Assembly (NCBI GenBank): GCA_913055655.1
Contig: CAJXKA010000001.1
Location: 1,116,842 to 1,180,841, forward strand
Length of the DNA: 64,000 nucleotides
Reading direction: 5' to 3'
DNA from: an uncultured Oceanospirillales bacterium
GTDB taxonomy: Bacteria > Pseudomonadota > Gammaproteobacteria > Xanthomonadales > SZUA-36
The notes under the pieces are model-generated. The model was not told the origin of the DNA and did not search any database. It saw only the letters and a list, made by a program, of their open reading frames with translations. The position numbers and the translations under genes were made by a program. Of the stretch, positions 7,353 through 14,219 are shown piece by piece; position 1 is the stretch's first letter; each line of letters opens with the position of its first letter.

Positions 7353-7645
7353 TCACAACGAGTACTTGGTGATATCCAATGCGCCGTGAAATACCCCAAG
7401 AACATCTACATCCCCATTTCTCTTTTCCAGGTATGCGATGCGGTAGTGGCCGTAAAGCAGGATGCGGACATTCCTGGTTGACGCACCATATCGTTGGCCG
7501 ACTTGAGGGTGATCTCTAAGCACTTGGCCCTTTCGTAGATGCCAGCTAGGACTTTGCTGGCTGCGTCCGGGTCGTCCTGAGCGATGTACTCATGAATATC
7601 GCGAAGCCAGCGCTCCGCTTCATTGGTCCAGTTTAGTGAACCCAC
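7353..7645 (-). pseudogene. ParE-family toxin with a one-base frameshift
   Basis: The gene opens with MGSLNWTNEAERWLRDIHEYIAQDDPDAASKVLAGIYERAK, a clear ParE N-terminus, then leaves frame. If one G is restored after GCCAAG (about 7523), the frame reads VLRDHPQVGQRYG, NVRILLYGHYRIAYLEKRNG and DVLGVFHGALDITKYSL, the standard ParE C-terminal half, ending at TGA 7353. The unshifted frame would end at 7406 with an unrelated tail. Either the toxin is naturally dead or the base is a sequencing error. The antitoxin upstream is intact. Confidence 0.8.
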
Positions 7646-7818
7646 GACTGGATTCGGCGCTCCATTTCCTCGTTTGAAATGACACGGCCCGCTTCAGAGT
7701 CGGCGAGCCCTCTTTGAACCATGACATGAAACGCCAGTTCACGAACGAGTTCATCAGCCGAGCTGTCTTCGGGCTGACTTTCAAGAATTCGCTTCAGTTC
7801 GTCTTTGGCGGTGGCCAT
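7633..7818 (-). CDS. Small antitoxin of a ParDE-like pair
   Basis: The 61-residue acidic protein (MATAKDELKRILESQPEDSSADELVRELAFHVMVQRGLADSEAGRVISNEEMERRIQSWVH) overlaps the start of the ParE-type gene by 13 bases. Length, charge, the GRVISNEEMERRIQSW tail and position match the short antitoxins paired with ParE. AAGGA lies eight bases upstream of the ATG. The cognate toxin is frameshifted, so this may now be an orphan antitoxin able to protect against related toxins. Confidence 0.78.
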   Translation of the reverse strand: MATAKDELKRILESQPEDSSADELVRELAFHVMVQRGLADSEAGRVISNEEMERRIQSWVH

Positions 7819-7903
7819 CTCAACATCCTTACCGGTATGCGATCTTTAGAATAGCGGGTACCGACAATTTTCGCATTCATGCGGCAATGTCACTCAGCCA
7901 TAA

Positions 7904-8128
7904 TCACTCATACACCTGCGCAAAGCCTCTAAACACCACGCTTCCGAACACGTGAGCCAGGAACCCAAAAAACAACAACATTGCGAACATTTCGGGCTCG
8001 AGCGGCTCATTAAGAACTGCTTGCAGATTGCCCACGACCATCGACAGGCTGCTCAGAAAAAGCACGAATGCGAGCGCTCGCGCTATGACCCCCAGACTTT
8101 TTCGGGGATTATGAGATTGGTGATCCAT
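7904..8128 (-). CDS. Small two-helix membrane protein in a cassette
   Basis: Not recognised. The 74-residue frame from the ATG at 8128 has two membrane helices (VIARALAFVLFLSSLSMVVGNL and MFAMLLFFGFLAHVFGSVVF) joined by an acidic loop. The longer frame from 8152 would start inside the attC core and is unlikely. It is the first gene after the core, and the antitoxin and broken ParE gene follow without an intervening attC, so this cassette carries three genes or is a fusion of two. Confidence 0.55.
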   Translation of the reverse strand: MDHQSHNPRKSLGVIARALAFVLFLSSLSMVVGNLQAVLNEPLEPEMFAMLLFFGFLAHVFGSVVFRGFAQVYE

Positions 8129-8137
8129 CGTCCATTC

Positions 8138-8218
8138 ACATAACGATGGCATTAAACAGCGGCCGCGAGGCGGGCGTCTGAGCAGCCCCTGAGTTGCGAT
8201 TTAAATGGATTGTTATGT
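8138..8218 (-). repeat. attC ending the second parDE-like cassette
   Basis: Long type. The L' arm reads ATGCCATC instead of the usual TTCCAAC, a local divergence. The core is GTTATGT and the toxin's stop codon lies within the R'' end. Confidence 0.86.
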
Positions 8219-8512
8219 GCGAACCCGATCGCGCCAACGATCGGGAGCCTGGCTTGGGTGAAATAGCGCGAGAACCAGCACCAGGTCATCCTCAACCCGG
8301 TAGAGCAATCCATGTGGAAACGTATCCCAAGGCCAACGCCTGATCCCGTACTCGAGCTCCTGCATGGCAAGCGGCTGTTCCGCCAGCAACTCGACAGCCT
8401 GCTCAATCGCAATCTGCAACCTCCGGGCAAGCTCGCGCTGAATGCCCCTGTAGTGTGACTTTTCTCGACGAATGTCCTCACGGGCGGATGCCAGAAAACG
8501 AACTGGCGTCAA
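8213..8512 (-). CDS. ParE/RelE-family toxin
   Basis: The 99-residue protein has FLASAREDIRREKSHYRGIQRELARRLQIAIEQAVELLAEQPLAMQELEYGIRRWPWDTFPHGLLYRVEDDLVLVLALFHPSQAPDRWRDR. This is the type II ParE-like toxin family usually paired with a putative addiction module component. The catalytic or interaction surface is intact as far as can be seen. It overlaps its antitoxin by four bases (ATGA). Confidence 0.88.
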   Translation of the reverse strand: MTPVRFLASAREDIRREKSHYRGIQRELARRLQIAIEQAVELLAEQPLAMQELEYGIRRWPWDTFPHGLLYRVEDDLVLVLALFHPSQAPDRWRDRVRT

Positions 8513-8754
8513 AGGTCATCTGCCCGCAGTGACGAAAATACCTCGTCCGCCGGAATCGCCTCCTCCTTGCCCTGCAAATAAGCTTGAAACCGGCGGTCGG
8601 CCTCTTTAAGCCAAGCCTGTTCAATCCGCGCAGGATCAACGCTTGGGCGTGTCTCAAGACTCTCCAGCAAATGGGCAACTAGCCGAGCACGTTCATCAAA
8701 GGAAAGCGAAAGCGCTTCAGACTCAATCGATTCTGCGGAAGCGGACATTTTCAT
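8509..8754 (-). CDS. Addiction module antitoxin (TIGR02574-like)
   Basis: The 81-residue protein reads ESEALSLSFDERARLVAHLLESLE near its start and EQAWLKEADRRFQAYLQGKEEAIPADEVF near its end. This is the hallmark of the putative addiction module component family, which neutralises ParE/RelE-like partners. The ATG at 8754 or a second at 8748 could serve. It is first in its cassette. Confidence 0.86.
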   Translation of the reverse strand: MKMSASAESIESEALSLSFDERARLVAHLLESLETRPSVDPARIEQAWLKEADRRFQAYLQGKEEAIPADEVFSSLRADDL

Positions 8755-8832
8755 CTCGTAACTGCATCAGGGTGACAACCACTTTACACCCGTTGGACCA
8801 GTTTTCGCATGTTATGGCACTGCCTACTCTGC

Positions 8833-8902
8833 ACATCACGTTGGAGGCCGCGAAGCGGACGTCTGAGCAGCCCCTGGGCTGCGATTTAATGGATTGTTAT
8901 GC
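8833..8902 (-). repeat. Degenerate attC ending the proximal higBA cassette
   Basis: The R'' half is intact, but about ten bases of the L'-side arm (AATTAAACAGC in its neighbours) are missing and the core reads GTGATGT instead of GTTRRRY. Recombination here is probably impaired. Confidence 0.75.
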
Positions 8903-9187
8903 TGCAAACTCAACTTGTTGCACACCATCAAGTTTTGCGTGACGCTTTGCCTGCCACAGATCATAGGCGTCCTGCATGGCTAACCAACTTTCCGGCGAGC
9001 GCCCGAGAGACTTGGACAGCCGCAGCGCCATCTCCGGACTCACCCCGCTCTTTCCGGTGATGATGCGGGTGAGCGTGGATGGTGAGACAGCCAACTTGTC
9101 CGCCAACGCACGGGCGCTGAGTTCAAACGGCTCCAGGTAAACCGAGCGGATGAACTCTCCAGGGTGTGGTGGGTTGTGCATGGCCAT
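8897..9187 (-). CDS. higA: HigA-type antitoxin
   Basis: The 96-residue XRE-family protein reads [72 protein letters not shown], the full HigA signature with its helix-turn-helix at about residues 28-50. The start overlaps the higB stop (TGATG), so the two are translationally coupled. It is paralogous to the HigA at 5970-6257. Confidence 0.9.
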   Translation of the reverse strand: MAMHNPPHPGEFIRSVYLEPFELSARALADKLAVSPSTLTRIITGKSGVSPEMALRLSKSLGRSPESWLAMQDAYDLWQAKRHAKLDGVQQVEFAA

Positions 9188-9465
9188 CAGTGATAATCCT
9201 CGTAGTCCAAAACGTAAGCATTTCCGTCACGAAACTCGATCGTGATACGCCAGTTGCCGCTTACAGAAACGGACCAGCGCCCTTTCATTTGGCCTCTAAG
9301 CGGATGCAGTTTGAAGCCCGGAACATCCATATCTCCGATTTCCAGGCTGGTTTCCAATGCCGCAAGAATCATTCGTAGCCGGATTTTGTGACCGGACTGA
9401 ACGCCCGCCACGCTGCCCGTTTCATAGAACTTCCTAAGGCCCTTGTGCCGGAATGAATTGATCAC
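9187..9465 (-). CDS. higB: HigB-type mRNA-interferase toxin
   Basis: The 92-residue protein begins INSFRHKGLRKFYETGSVAGVQ and ends LDYEDYH, with LHPLRGQMKGRWSVSVSGNWRITIEF between: the RelE/HigB fold with its conserved basic patch. Initiation is at GTG 9465; an ATG one base earlier would hit a stop. There is no Shine-Dalgarno, and the start lies seven bases after the -10 element, as at the other higB. No inactivating lesion is seen. Confidence 0.9.
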   Translation of the reverse strand: MINSFRHKGLRKFYETGSVAGVQSGHKIRLRMILAALETSLEIGDMDVPGFKLHPLRGQMKGRWSVSVSGNWRITIEFRDGNAYVLDYEDYH

Positions 9466-9471
9466 ATGCTC

Positions 9472-9500
9472 ATGATAGCGCGTTGCGCATCACGCAACAA
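9472..9500 (-). promoter_or_regulatory. higBA promoter with operator palindrome
   Basis: On the minus strand TTGTTG, 17 bases, TATCAT. The spacer region holds GTTGCG-N5-CGCAAC (9482-9498), a perfect six-base-arm palindrome overlapping the -35. The layout matches that of the other higBA cassette although the operator sequence differs. Confidence 0.6.
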
Positions 9501-9506
9501 CTTGCT

Positions 9507-9587
9507 GCATAACGTTGGAACTAAACAGCGGCCGCGTAGCGGGCGTCTGAGCAGCCCCGGGGCTGCGGTTTAAATGGATTGTTAGGC
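9507..9587 (-). repeat. attC ending the hicBA cassette
   Basis: Long type with a GC-only change in the second arm (CCCCGGGGCTGC). R'' is GCCTAAC and the R' core GTTATGC, both perfect. Confidence 0.9.
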
Positions 9588-9588
9588 A

Positions 9589-9801
9589 TCAGAGATCACC
9601 GGGCTCCAGACCAGTGTGTTTGGCGATGCGCGCCAACATGCGAGGTCCGATTTCATCGCGATCGTGGAAAGCGAAGACATAGTTGGAAAAGCCGGGGCGC
9701 TGCAGCACTTTGTGTGACCCCGATGTTCGCTTTACCGACCAACCAATTTTGAGCAACGCACGCAGAACTTTTCGGGCTTTCGTACTTGGCCAGTCGGTCA
9801 C
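9589..9801 (-). CDS. hicA: HicA-type toxin
   Basis: The 70-residue protein has the HicA/YcfA pattern: STKARKVLRALLKIGWSVKRTSGSHKVLQRPG, where the His of GSHKVLQ is the catalytic residue of the double-stranded-RNA-binding-like fold. It also has the family's ending of the form IGPRMLARIAKHTGL. HicA degrades mRNA. Here it follows hicB, the reverse of the E. coli order, overlapping it by four bases. Confidence 0.88.
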   Translation of the reverse strand: MTDWPSTKARKVLRALLKIGWSVKRTSGSHKVLQRPGFSNYVFAFHDRDEIGPRMLARIAKHTGLEPGDL

Positions 9802-10001
9802 GCAGCGAAAGAAATTGTGAGGGGGGATGAAAGTTGCTCGCCACTTTCAATTCTTGCAGCCATCTCACGAAGCGCCAAGGCCTCTGCCTGTGCAATGGCC
9901 TCGGCCCGGGTGGCGCCGTATTTCATGACGCCAGGGAGTTCAACGATCTCCGCGATCCAGCGACCGTCAATCTCTTGCTCAGTTTCGATGGTGAAGTTCA
10001 T
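9798..10001 (-). CDS. hicB: HicB-type antitoxin
   Basis: The 67-residue protein (MNFTIETEQEIDGRWIAEIVELPGVMKYGATRAEAIAQAEALALREMAARIESGE) is the partial RNase H fold of HicB antitoxins. It lacks the C-terminal DNA-binding domain seen in longer HicB proteins, as short forms do. It starts 35 bases after the attC core. TAAGAT lies six bases upstream of the ATG and may be a -10 element. Confidence 0.86.
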   Translation of the reverse strand: MNFTIETEQEIDGRWIAEIVELPGVMKYGATRAEAIAQAEALALREMAARIESGEQLSSPLTISFAA

Positions 10002-10035
10002 AAATCTATCTTACCTCAGCGACGCACCATTGCAT

Positions 10036-10095
10036 GCCTAACGTTGGAATTAAGCGGCGCCGTTTACGGCGTCCGCCTTTAATGAATTGTTAGGA
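10036..10095 (-). repeat. attC after the 10.1-10.5 kb cassette
   Basis: Short type; R' core GTTAGGC, R'' TCCTAAC. The cassette gene to its right reads into it and stops within the stem. Confidence 0.9.
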
Positions 10096-10541
10096 GCTGA
10101 ACGACTACACCTTGCGAGCCAAACCCCTACGACTCCGAAAGTTAGGACAACTGCAGGCCAAGCCACAAAAATAAACGCAGGAAAGCCGAAACCAAGAACA
10201 GACAGAAGCCCCATTAATGGCTGTGGTTCTGATGGCTCAACCCCCAACATCCAGGCCCAAAGGACCATCAACCCAACTGCTAAGGACAGCACGAAGGTCA
10301 ACGGAGGGCACACCAGAAGTTCATAGGTCGGACGTTCTCCACATACCGGCAGATACCATTTACCCAGAACCCAGCCGAAACCAAATGCTGCGAAGATGGA
10401 GCCGATACCAGCGACCCACGGAATGGGAGAGTCTCGCAAACTGGGCGAAACAAGCAGAAAAAAACCGACTGATACGGCCATGCCCAGTCCATATCCGAAG
10501 CTGCTTTGCACTCGCAGGTTGCAGGTCATATTTGGCCGCAC
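10050..10541 (-). CDS. Cassette membrane protein with attC-encoded tail
   Basis: Not recognised. The 163-residue frame has about five hydrophobic segments. Its start is either a GTG at 10541, which shares bases with the attC core, or an ATG at 10529. The last 13 residues (NNSLKADAVNGAA) are encoded by the attC, so the natural stop was lost or the attC supplies it. Similar tails end two other cassette proteins. Confidence 0.55.
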   Translation of the reverse strand: MRPNMTCNLRVQSSFGYGLGMAVSVGFFLLVSPSLRDSPIPWVAGIGSIFAAFGFGWVLGKWYLPVCGERPTYELLVCPPLTFVLSLAVGLMVLWAWMLGVEPSEPQPLMGLLSVLGFGFPAFIFVAWPAVVLTFGVVGVWLARCSRSAPNNSLKADAVNGAA

Positions 10542-10598
10542 CTAACGTTGGAATTAAACGGCGCCCGCCAAGGCGTCCGGGTTAATGATTTGTTATGT
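10540..10598 (-). repeat. attC ending the two-lipoprotein cassette
   Basis: Short type with the arm variant GCGCCCGCCAAGGCGTCCGG; R' core GTTAGGT. Confidence 0.9.
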
Positions 10599-11054
10599 GG
10601 CTGTATCTGAAGCATGAATATGTGCTTGTTTATCTGACTTACTTAAATCACAGCCTAACTCGCCTTGCACCCAACGCCCCACATCAGAGACGAACTGCTC
10701 GTTGTCAGGCGTATCAATTCCACTGACGAGGATTTCTGAGGTGCTTGGGCCGGTTTCGGCGACTTCTACTATTAGGAAAGCATTTTGAACCCCGTCGCCC
10801 GCAACCCACACAGATGCGGTTACAACAAATGTTCCCTGAATTGAGCGCTTTCCCCTAACCCGAACGCCGTTGTTGAAAAACCCAGGTTCTTTCTGCCAAC
10901 AAGCCACAGCTTGCTTTTCTAGCGTACGAGCGATTTCCTCCGCTGGTTGCCTCGCAGTACTAGTGAGGATTTTCGAGTGCTGTTGAACGGCACAGCCAAA
11001 CACAATGATGGCGAAAGCAGAATAAGAGCCCCAACGACCCACTATAGTTAGCAT
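10593..11054 (-). CDS. Cassette lipoprotein, second gene of a pair
   Basis: Not recognised. From the ATG at 11054 the protein is 153 residues with a signal segment (WGSYSAFAIIVFGC) and a plausible lipidated Cys at about residue 20. It then has a soluble domain with two further Cys. It overlaps the preceding gene by seven bases (ATGCTAA), implying coupled translation. The stop lies in the attC. Confidence 0.62.
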   Translation of the reverse strand: MLTIVGRWGSYSAFAIIVFGCAVQQHSKILTSTARQPAEEIARTLEKQAVACWQKEPGFFNNGVRVRGKRSIQGTFVVTASVWVAGDGVQNAFLIVEVAETGPSTSEILVSGIDTPDNEQFVSDVGRWVQGELGCDLSKSDKQAHIHASDTAT

Positions 11055-11521
11055 TCTGCATTCCACTTTTCGATCCAGTTGATAACCTCCTCCGATGCCT
11101 CGAACCACGAGGTAACATCATTCATGCCATAAACAACCACGTACGCAGGGCAATCATTGGTTTCGCGAACTTCGATGAGCTGCATATAGAACTTGTTCCA
11201 ATTTGCTTTCTGAACAAGCGAGACTCTCTGGGTGCCATCGTCCAACACCGACGTTTCGACCCAAGTGTCGCTATTCTTGAGCGGTCCACTGGACCAGCTT
11301 CGCTCACGACATTGTTCGAGTTTTTCCTGGACGTAATGCGCAACATCTTGGCTAGAATGTTGAGTACACATTTCCCGACGAGCGAAATTGTTTGCCTTCA
11401 TCTCGTCCGGAGTTTTCGCGATCGATACGCATCCGCCTAAAGTAATCGAACAAGCCAACAATAGAGGCAAAGAACAAGGCATAAGACCTACTTGATCATT
11501 ACATGTCACACATTTCTTCAC
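11048..11521 (-). CDS. Cassette lipoprotein, first gene of a pair
   Basis: Not recognised. Two starts are possible. The GTG at 11521 has AAGGAAG five bases upstream but gives an odd N-terminus, MKKCVTCNDQ. The ATG at 11482 gives a clean lipoprotein signal (MPCSLPLLLACSITLGGC). The mature part is about 125 residues with Cys at several positions and a QLIEVRETNDCPAYVVVYGMNDVTSWFEASEEV segment. Two genes in one cassette, both exported, suggests they act together in the envelope. Confidence 0.6.
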   Translation of the reverse strand: MKKCVTCNDQVGLMPCSLPLLLACSITLGGCVSIAKTPDEMKANNFARREMCTQHSSQDVAHYVQEKLEQCRERSWSSGPLKNSDTWVETSVLDDGTQRVSLVQKANWNKFYMQLIEVRETNDCPAYVVVYGMNDVTSWFEASEEVINWIEKWNAEC

Positions 11522-11582
11522 GACACTTCCTTGCGATCTTTTTTCAAACTCCGTCTATGCTTTACACAGCGCACGGTTGGCC

Positions 11583-11640
11583 AAATAACGTTTGAATTAA
11601 ACGGCGCCTTTAGGCGTCCGCCTTAAATGAATTGTTAGGT
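11583..11640 (-). repeat. attC ending the 11.6-12.1 kb cassette
   Basis: Shortest complete site (58 bp), with stem GGCGCCTTTAGGCGTCC. The core is GTTATTT, so the third purine position is off. Confidence 0.88.
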
Positions 11641-11642
11641 GA

Positions 11643-12122
11643 TTATTGCTTCACCTGAATGGACTCATCAATCCAATTTCGACAAATATCACCGATATCA
11701 AGTTTTCGCGGCAGCCAGCTCCCGTCGCTAAAAGCTAGCGTTACGTAGAAATCAATTGCACGAAGTGTCTCTAATTCAAACAACAGGTGAAACCAGAAAT
11801 CCGCCTCAATTGGGCGGATCTCCAACTTGATGTAATGGGGCAAGGTCGATTGGTGATACCAAGAGCTTTTCACTTGCAGATCGAACTCACCGTTTTCGGG
11901 GAAGTAGACTTGCACACACTCAGGTAGCGAAAGCTCATTTTGGCCAACCCTTAGCTGAAACCTTTCAAGGTGGAAGGACGCTGGAGCGTACTCTTCAGGC
12001 AGGCCATCAAGCTGACCATTTTCGCTGAGCTGCAGAATTCTATCTTGATGAGATAGCGCAAACGACGGCACCAAGATTAAGGCCAAGGCCAAGGTCTGTC
12101 GAAAGACGGGCACGATATTCAC
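11643..12122 (-). CDS. Secreted cassette protein of unknown function
   Basis: Not recognised. The 159-residue protein starts at a GTG (12122) that shares bases with the attC core GTTAGGT, giving MNIVPVFRQTLALALILVPSFALS, a good cleavable signal peptide. The mature domain is rich in aromatic residues and beta-strand pattern (SSWYHQSTLPHYIKLEIRPIEADFWFHLLFEL) with two Cys. Export is predicted; no family assignment. Confidence 0.6.
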   Translation of the reverse strand: MNIVPVFRQTLALALILVPSFALSHQDRILQLSENGQLDGLPEEYAPASFHLERFQLRVGQNELSLPECVQVYFPENGEFDLQVKSSWYHQSTLPHYIKLEIRPIEADFWFHLLFELETLRAIDFYVTLAFSDGSWLPRKLDIGDICRNWIDESIQVKQ

Positions 12123-12207
12123 CTAACGTCTTAGCTAAGCGGCGCAGCGCAGCTGCGTCCGGTGGAGGGCCGATAGGCCCGGAACGTATTTAAGCGCCTT
12201 GTTAGAT
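12121..12207 (-). repeat. attC of the class-1-like long type
   Basis: The longest site (87 bp), with extra stem GGGCCGATAGGCCC and an R'' GATCTAAC. Its sequence is unlike its neighbours, so this cassette may have arrived separately. Confidence 0.82.
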
Positions 12208-12818
12208 CACAAACTTTCTGCATGCACTGCGATTTTTTTATAGCGTTCATGATATTCGTGATTGGGCTGCTCAATTGGGTTACACCATCCGCTAGTTATC
12301 GCATTCTCGTTTATTGGACTCAAGATCGGCCCAAGTTCAGTTTCCAACGAATCATCAGTTTCAGGAGAGTCGATATCTGAGACCTCCCAAAGATAAGCAA
12401 ACTGAACGTCGTCTTTCTTGTCGCCGGTAGCCTGAAACAAAATTTTTGCCGAGAAATTTCCAAAAAATGTGGCGTCAAAATATTCGACAATCTTTTTCGC
12501 ATCGCAATCAAGACCAGCAAGACCCAACTTCACATCATTTTCGAGCTGGATGTAGCCTTCCGGACTTACAGATGCTACCTCGTGTTTCACTTCACCCAGA
12601 TCGGGCGTAGGACCAGGATGAGTCCTGTTTAACTCAACCGAAAACATCAATGATTCTCGCAATCTTTCGCGCTCAGAATCTTGAACTTCACATTTAATTG
12701 TTTGACCCTTGGAACTCGTCGCCGCGCAAGCCGAGGCAGAGGTAAGGGCCTCATCCTGACGTTCCGAACAGGAACACAAAATGAGAATCGAGACGATCAG
12801 AGCGCTCCATTTCTCCAT
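12207..12818 (-). CDS. Cassette lipoprotein of about 203 residues
   Basis: Not recognised. It starts MEKWSALIVSILILCSC, a signal with Cys at positions 15 and 17 for possible lipidation. A long, acidic, Asp/Glu-rich soluble domain follows with Cys at about 29, 43, 102 and 178. Its TGA lies at the very end of the attC core. Outer-membrane or periplasmic location is predicted. Confidence 0.62.
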   Translation of the reverse strand: MEKWSALIVSILILCSCSERQDEALTSASACAATSSKGQTIKCEVQDSERERLRESLMFSVELNRTHPGPTPDLGEVKHEVASVSPEGYIQLENDVKLGLAGLDCDAKKIVEYFDATFFGNFSAKILFQATGDKKDDVQFAYLWEVSDIDSPETDDSLETELGPILSPINENAITSGWCNPIEQPNHEYHERYKKIAVHAESL

Positions 12819-12822
12819 GTTG

Positions 12823-12882
12823 ATCTAACGTTGGAATTAAGCGGCGCCGTTTATGGCGTCCGCCTTAAATGATTTGTTATGA
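12823..12882 (-). repeat. attC ending the NTR-like cassette
   Basis: Short type; R' core GTTAGAT as in class 1 sites, R'' TCATAAC. Confidence 0.9.
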
Positions 12883-12918
12883 AGCCGCTGATTGAGTGAT
12901 GCAAAACTCAAGTCGCAC

Positions 12919-13392
12919 CTAGTACTCCCATTCCTCAAAATCAAAGTCTGGAATTGGCGTGCCATCCCCAATGTACTCCCGCACACCCTGCAAATACTCA
13001 TTCCATTCTTCAACCCATGGGAAGGCAACCCTGGTCCCGCTGCAAATATTGATAACGCCCGAATCATCCGTTTGCACGAGCAAGTGGTGCCCGACTGTAA
13101 TCGGAACAGAGCAGTCACCGAAACCAAGCCCGCCAACAAGCTGTTTTATCTTTGAAGGGTCACCTTTGAGTACTTCAGTCGCTTCAAACTTTGCATGAAC
13201 GCGAAAATATTGCTCTTCATCGTAAATGGAAATCAAATTCGCGGATGTAATTTGCGCCACAAAAACATGTTCTGCTTCATCCACGAGTTCTTCTGGGGCG
13301 GCATGAATACATGAGCACCCGAACACCTGCGAATTCCCAAACGCAAGAGTCAGAAACAACACGACTGCGACTGCCTTGATCGGTCTCTTCAT
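12919..13392 (-). CDS. Secreted Cys-rich protein with TIMP/NTR-like start
   Basis: The 157-residue protein has a signal peptide ending near GNSQVFG. The mature N-terminus, CSCIHAAPEELVDEAEHVFVAQI, has the CxC start and ADxVFxGxV-like strand of bacterial tissue-inhibitor-of-metalloprotease (NTR-fold) proteins. Two later Cys (GDCSVP and NICSGTR) could form the usual disulfides. The ATG at 13392 is part of the attC core (GTTATGAAG). The fold call is by recalled pattern, and no inhibitory activity is implied. Confidence 0.62.
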   Translation of the reverse strand: MKRPIKAVAVVLFLTLAFGNSQVFGCSCIHAAPEELVDEAEHVFVAQITSANLISIYDEEQYFRVHAKFEATEVLKGDPSKIKQLVGGLGFGDCSVPITVGHHLLVQTDDSGVINICSGTRVAFPWVEEWNEYLQGVREYIGDGTPIPDFDFEEWEY

Positions 13393-13448
13393 AACGAATT
13401 AAGTAAGCGGCGCCGTTTACGGCGTCCGCCTTGAATGATTTGTTATAT
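13389..13448 (-). repeat. attC ending the 13.4-13.8 kb cassette
   Basis: Short type. The L' part reads AATTCGTTATGA, so the spacer before the core is shorter than in neighbours. The core also supplies the next gene's ATG. Confidence 0.86.
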
Positions 13449-13830
13449 GCCCCTGGCTAACAGGTTGCACAGGGTTTGCGAGGTGAATTCGGACAACGTG
13501 ATTTAAATAGAAAAGCGCCATGCTAACTTGAATCTGCCAGGTGCAAACCATGTCCCGAATCATGTAGGTATCTATAAACTTTGCGACGCCATACCCTAAG
13601 AACGCGCAAGCCAAATACAATGCCAGTCGTTCTTTTTTCACTTGAGCTTTCCATGAAGCCTTCCTTTCCACTGAATTTGGGTTTCTGACAGGAACGGAAG
13701 CCGCTGCTAATACCAAGTAGACAATTATCAAAGCCTCGATGCCGGATGGTTCAGGTTTCGCATATCCGATCAAACTAGCCACAACCCAACACGAAATACC
13801 AAGTAACAGGTAGAGGTATTCTTTACTCAT
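13417..13830 (-). CDS. Cassette membrane protein, four predicted helices
   Basis: Not recognised. The 137-residue protein starts MSKEYLYLLLGISCWVVASLIGY and has about four hydrophobic segments with a basic loop (SVERKASWKAQVKKERL). The last residues (about HITNHSRRTP) are encoded in the attC, where the stop lies. Confidence 0.6.
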   Translation of the reverse strand: MSKEYLYLLLGISCWVVASLIGYAKPEPSGIEALIIVYLVLAAASVPVRNPNSVERKASWKAQVKKERLALYLACAFLGYGVAKFIDTYMIRDMVCTWQIQVSMALFYLNHVVRIHLANPVQPVSQGHITNHSRRTP

Positions 13831-13847
13831 CCATGACCTCCGTGTGC

Positions 13848-13907
13848 ATATAACGTCGGAATTAAACGGCGCCCGCTAGGGCGTCCGCGTTAAATGGATT
13901 GTTAGGC
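13848..13907 (-). repeat. attC ending the second copy of the duplicated cassette
   Basis: Identical to the site at 14957-15016 except one base next to the core (GTCGG versus GTTGG on the plus strand) and the core bases contributed by the neighbour. Confidence 0.9.
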
Positions 13908-14129
13908 ACCACCACCATCTGGTGATGCCTCCGACTTGCCAACCCAGCCACCTTCAACAGTTTCGATTGCCGATAGAATTTGACGTGCGAAAGCGCTTGC
14001 TTGGGCGACATCAAACTCCACCGCATCTTCGTGCGGCATTGCCACGACTTTGATGAAAATTAGCCCCTCCTCTGGACGACCTTCACAGGTCACGACCTCT
14101 CGGTAAGGCTTGTCTGAAGTGTCGGACAT
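13902..14129 (-). CDS. 75-residue cassette protein, exact copy of the 15.0 kb gene
   Basis: Not recognised. The acidic soluble protein has SDTSDKPYREVVTCEGRPEEGLIFIKVVAMPHEDAVEFDVAQASAFARQILSAIE, which predicts a short beta sheet followed by a helix. It is identical, base for base, to the gene 1109 bases to the right. The exact identity indicates a recent duplication by cassette excision and reinsertion or by unequal exchange. Confidence 0.68.
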   Translation of the reverse strand: MSDTSDKPYREVVTCEGRPEEGLIFIKVVAMPHEDAVEFDVAQASAFARQILSAIETVEGGWVGKSEASPDGGGA

Positions 14130-14141
14130 GTGTGTTGTGTT

Positions 14142-14219
14142 GCCTAACGTCTTAGTTAAGCGGCGGGGCGTAGCCGCGTCCGAGCAGCCGAAGGCTGCGG
14201 CTTTAATGACTTGTTATGT
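14142..14219 (-). repeat. attC with a distinct arm sequence
   Basis: About 78 bp; arms GGCGGGGCGTAGCCGCGTCC and GCAGCCGAAGGCTGC differ from both main types. R' core GTTAGGC. Confidence 0.85.

Noticed and set aside
12837-13139. 100-residue frame ending NKSFKADAINGAA
   Set aside because: Lies in another frame across the well-supported secreted protein at 12919-13392; the tail only reflects the attC.
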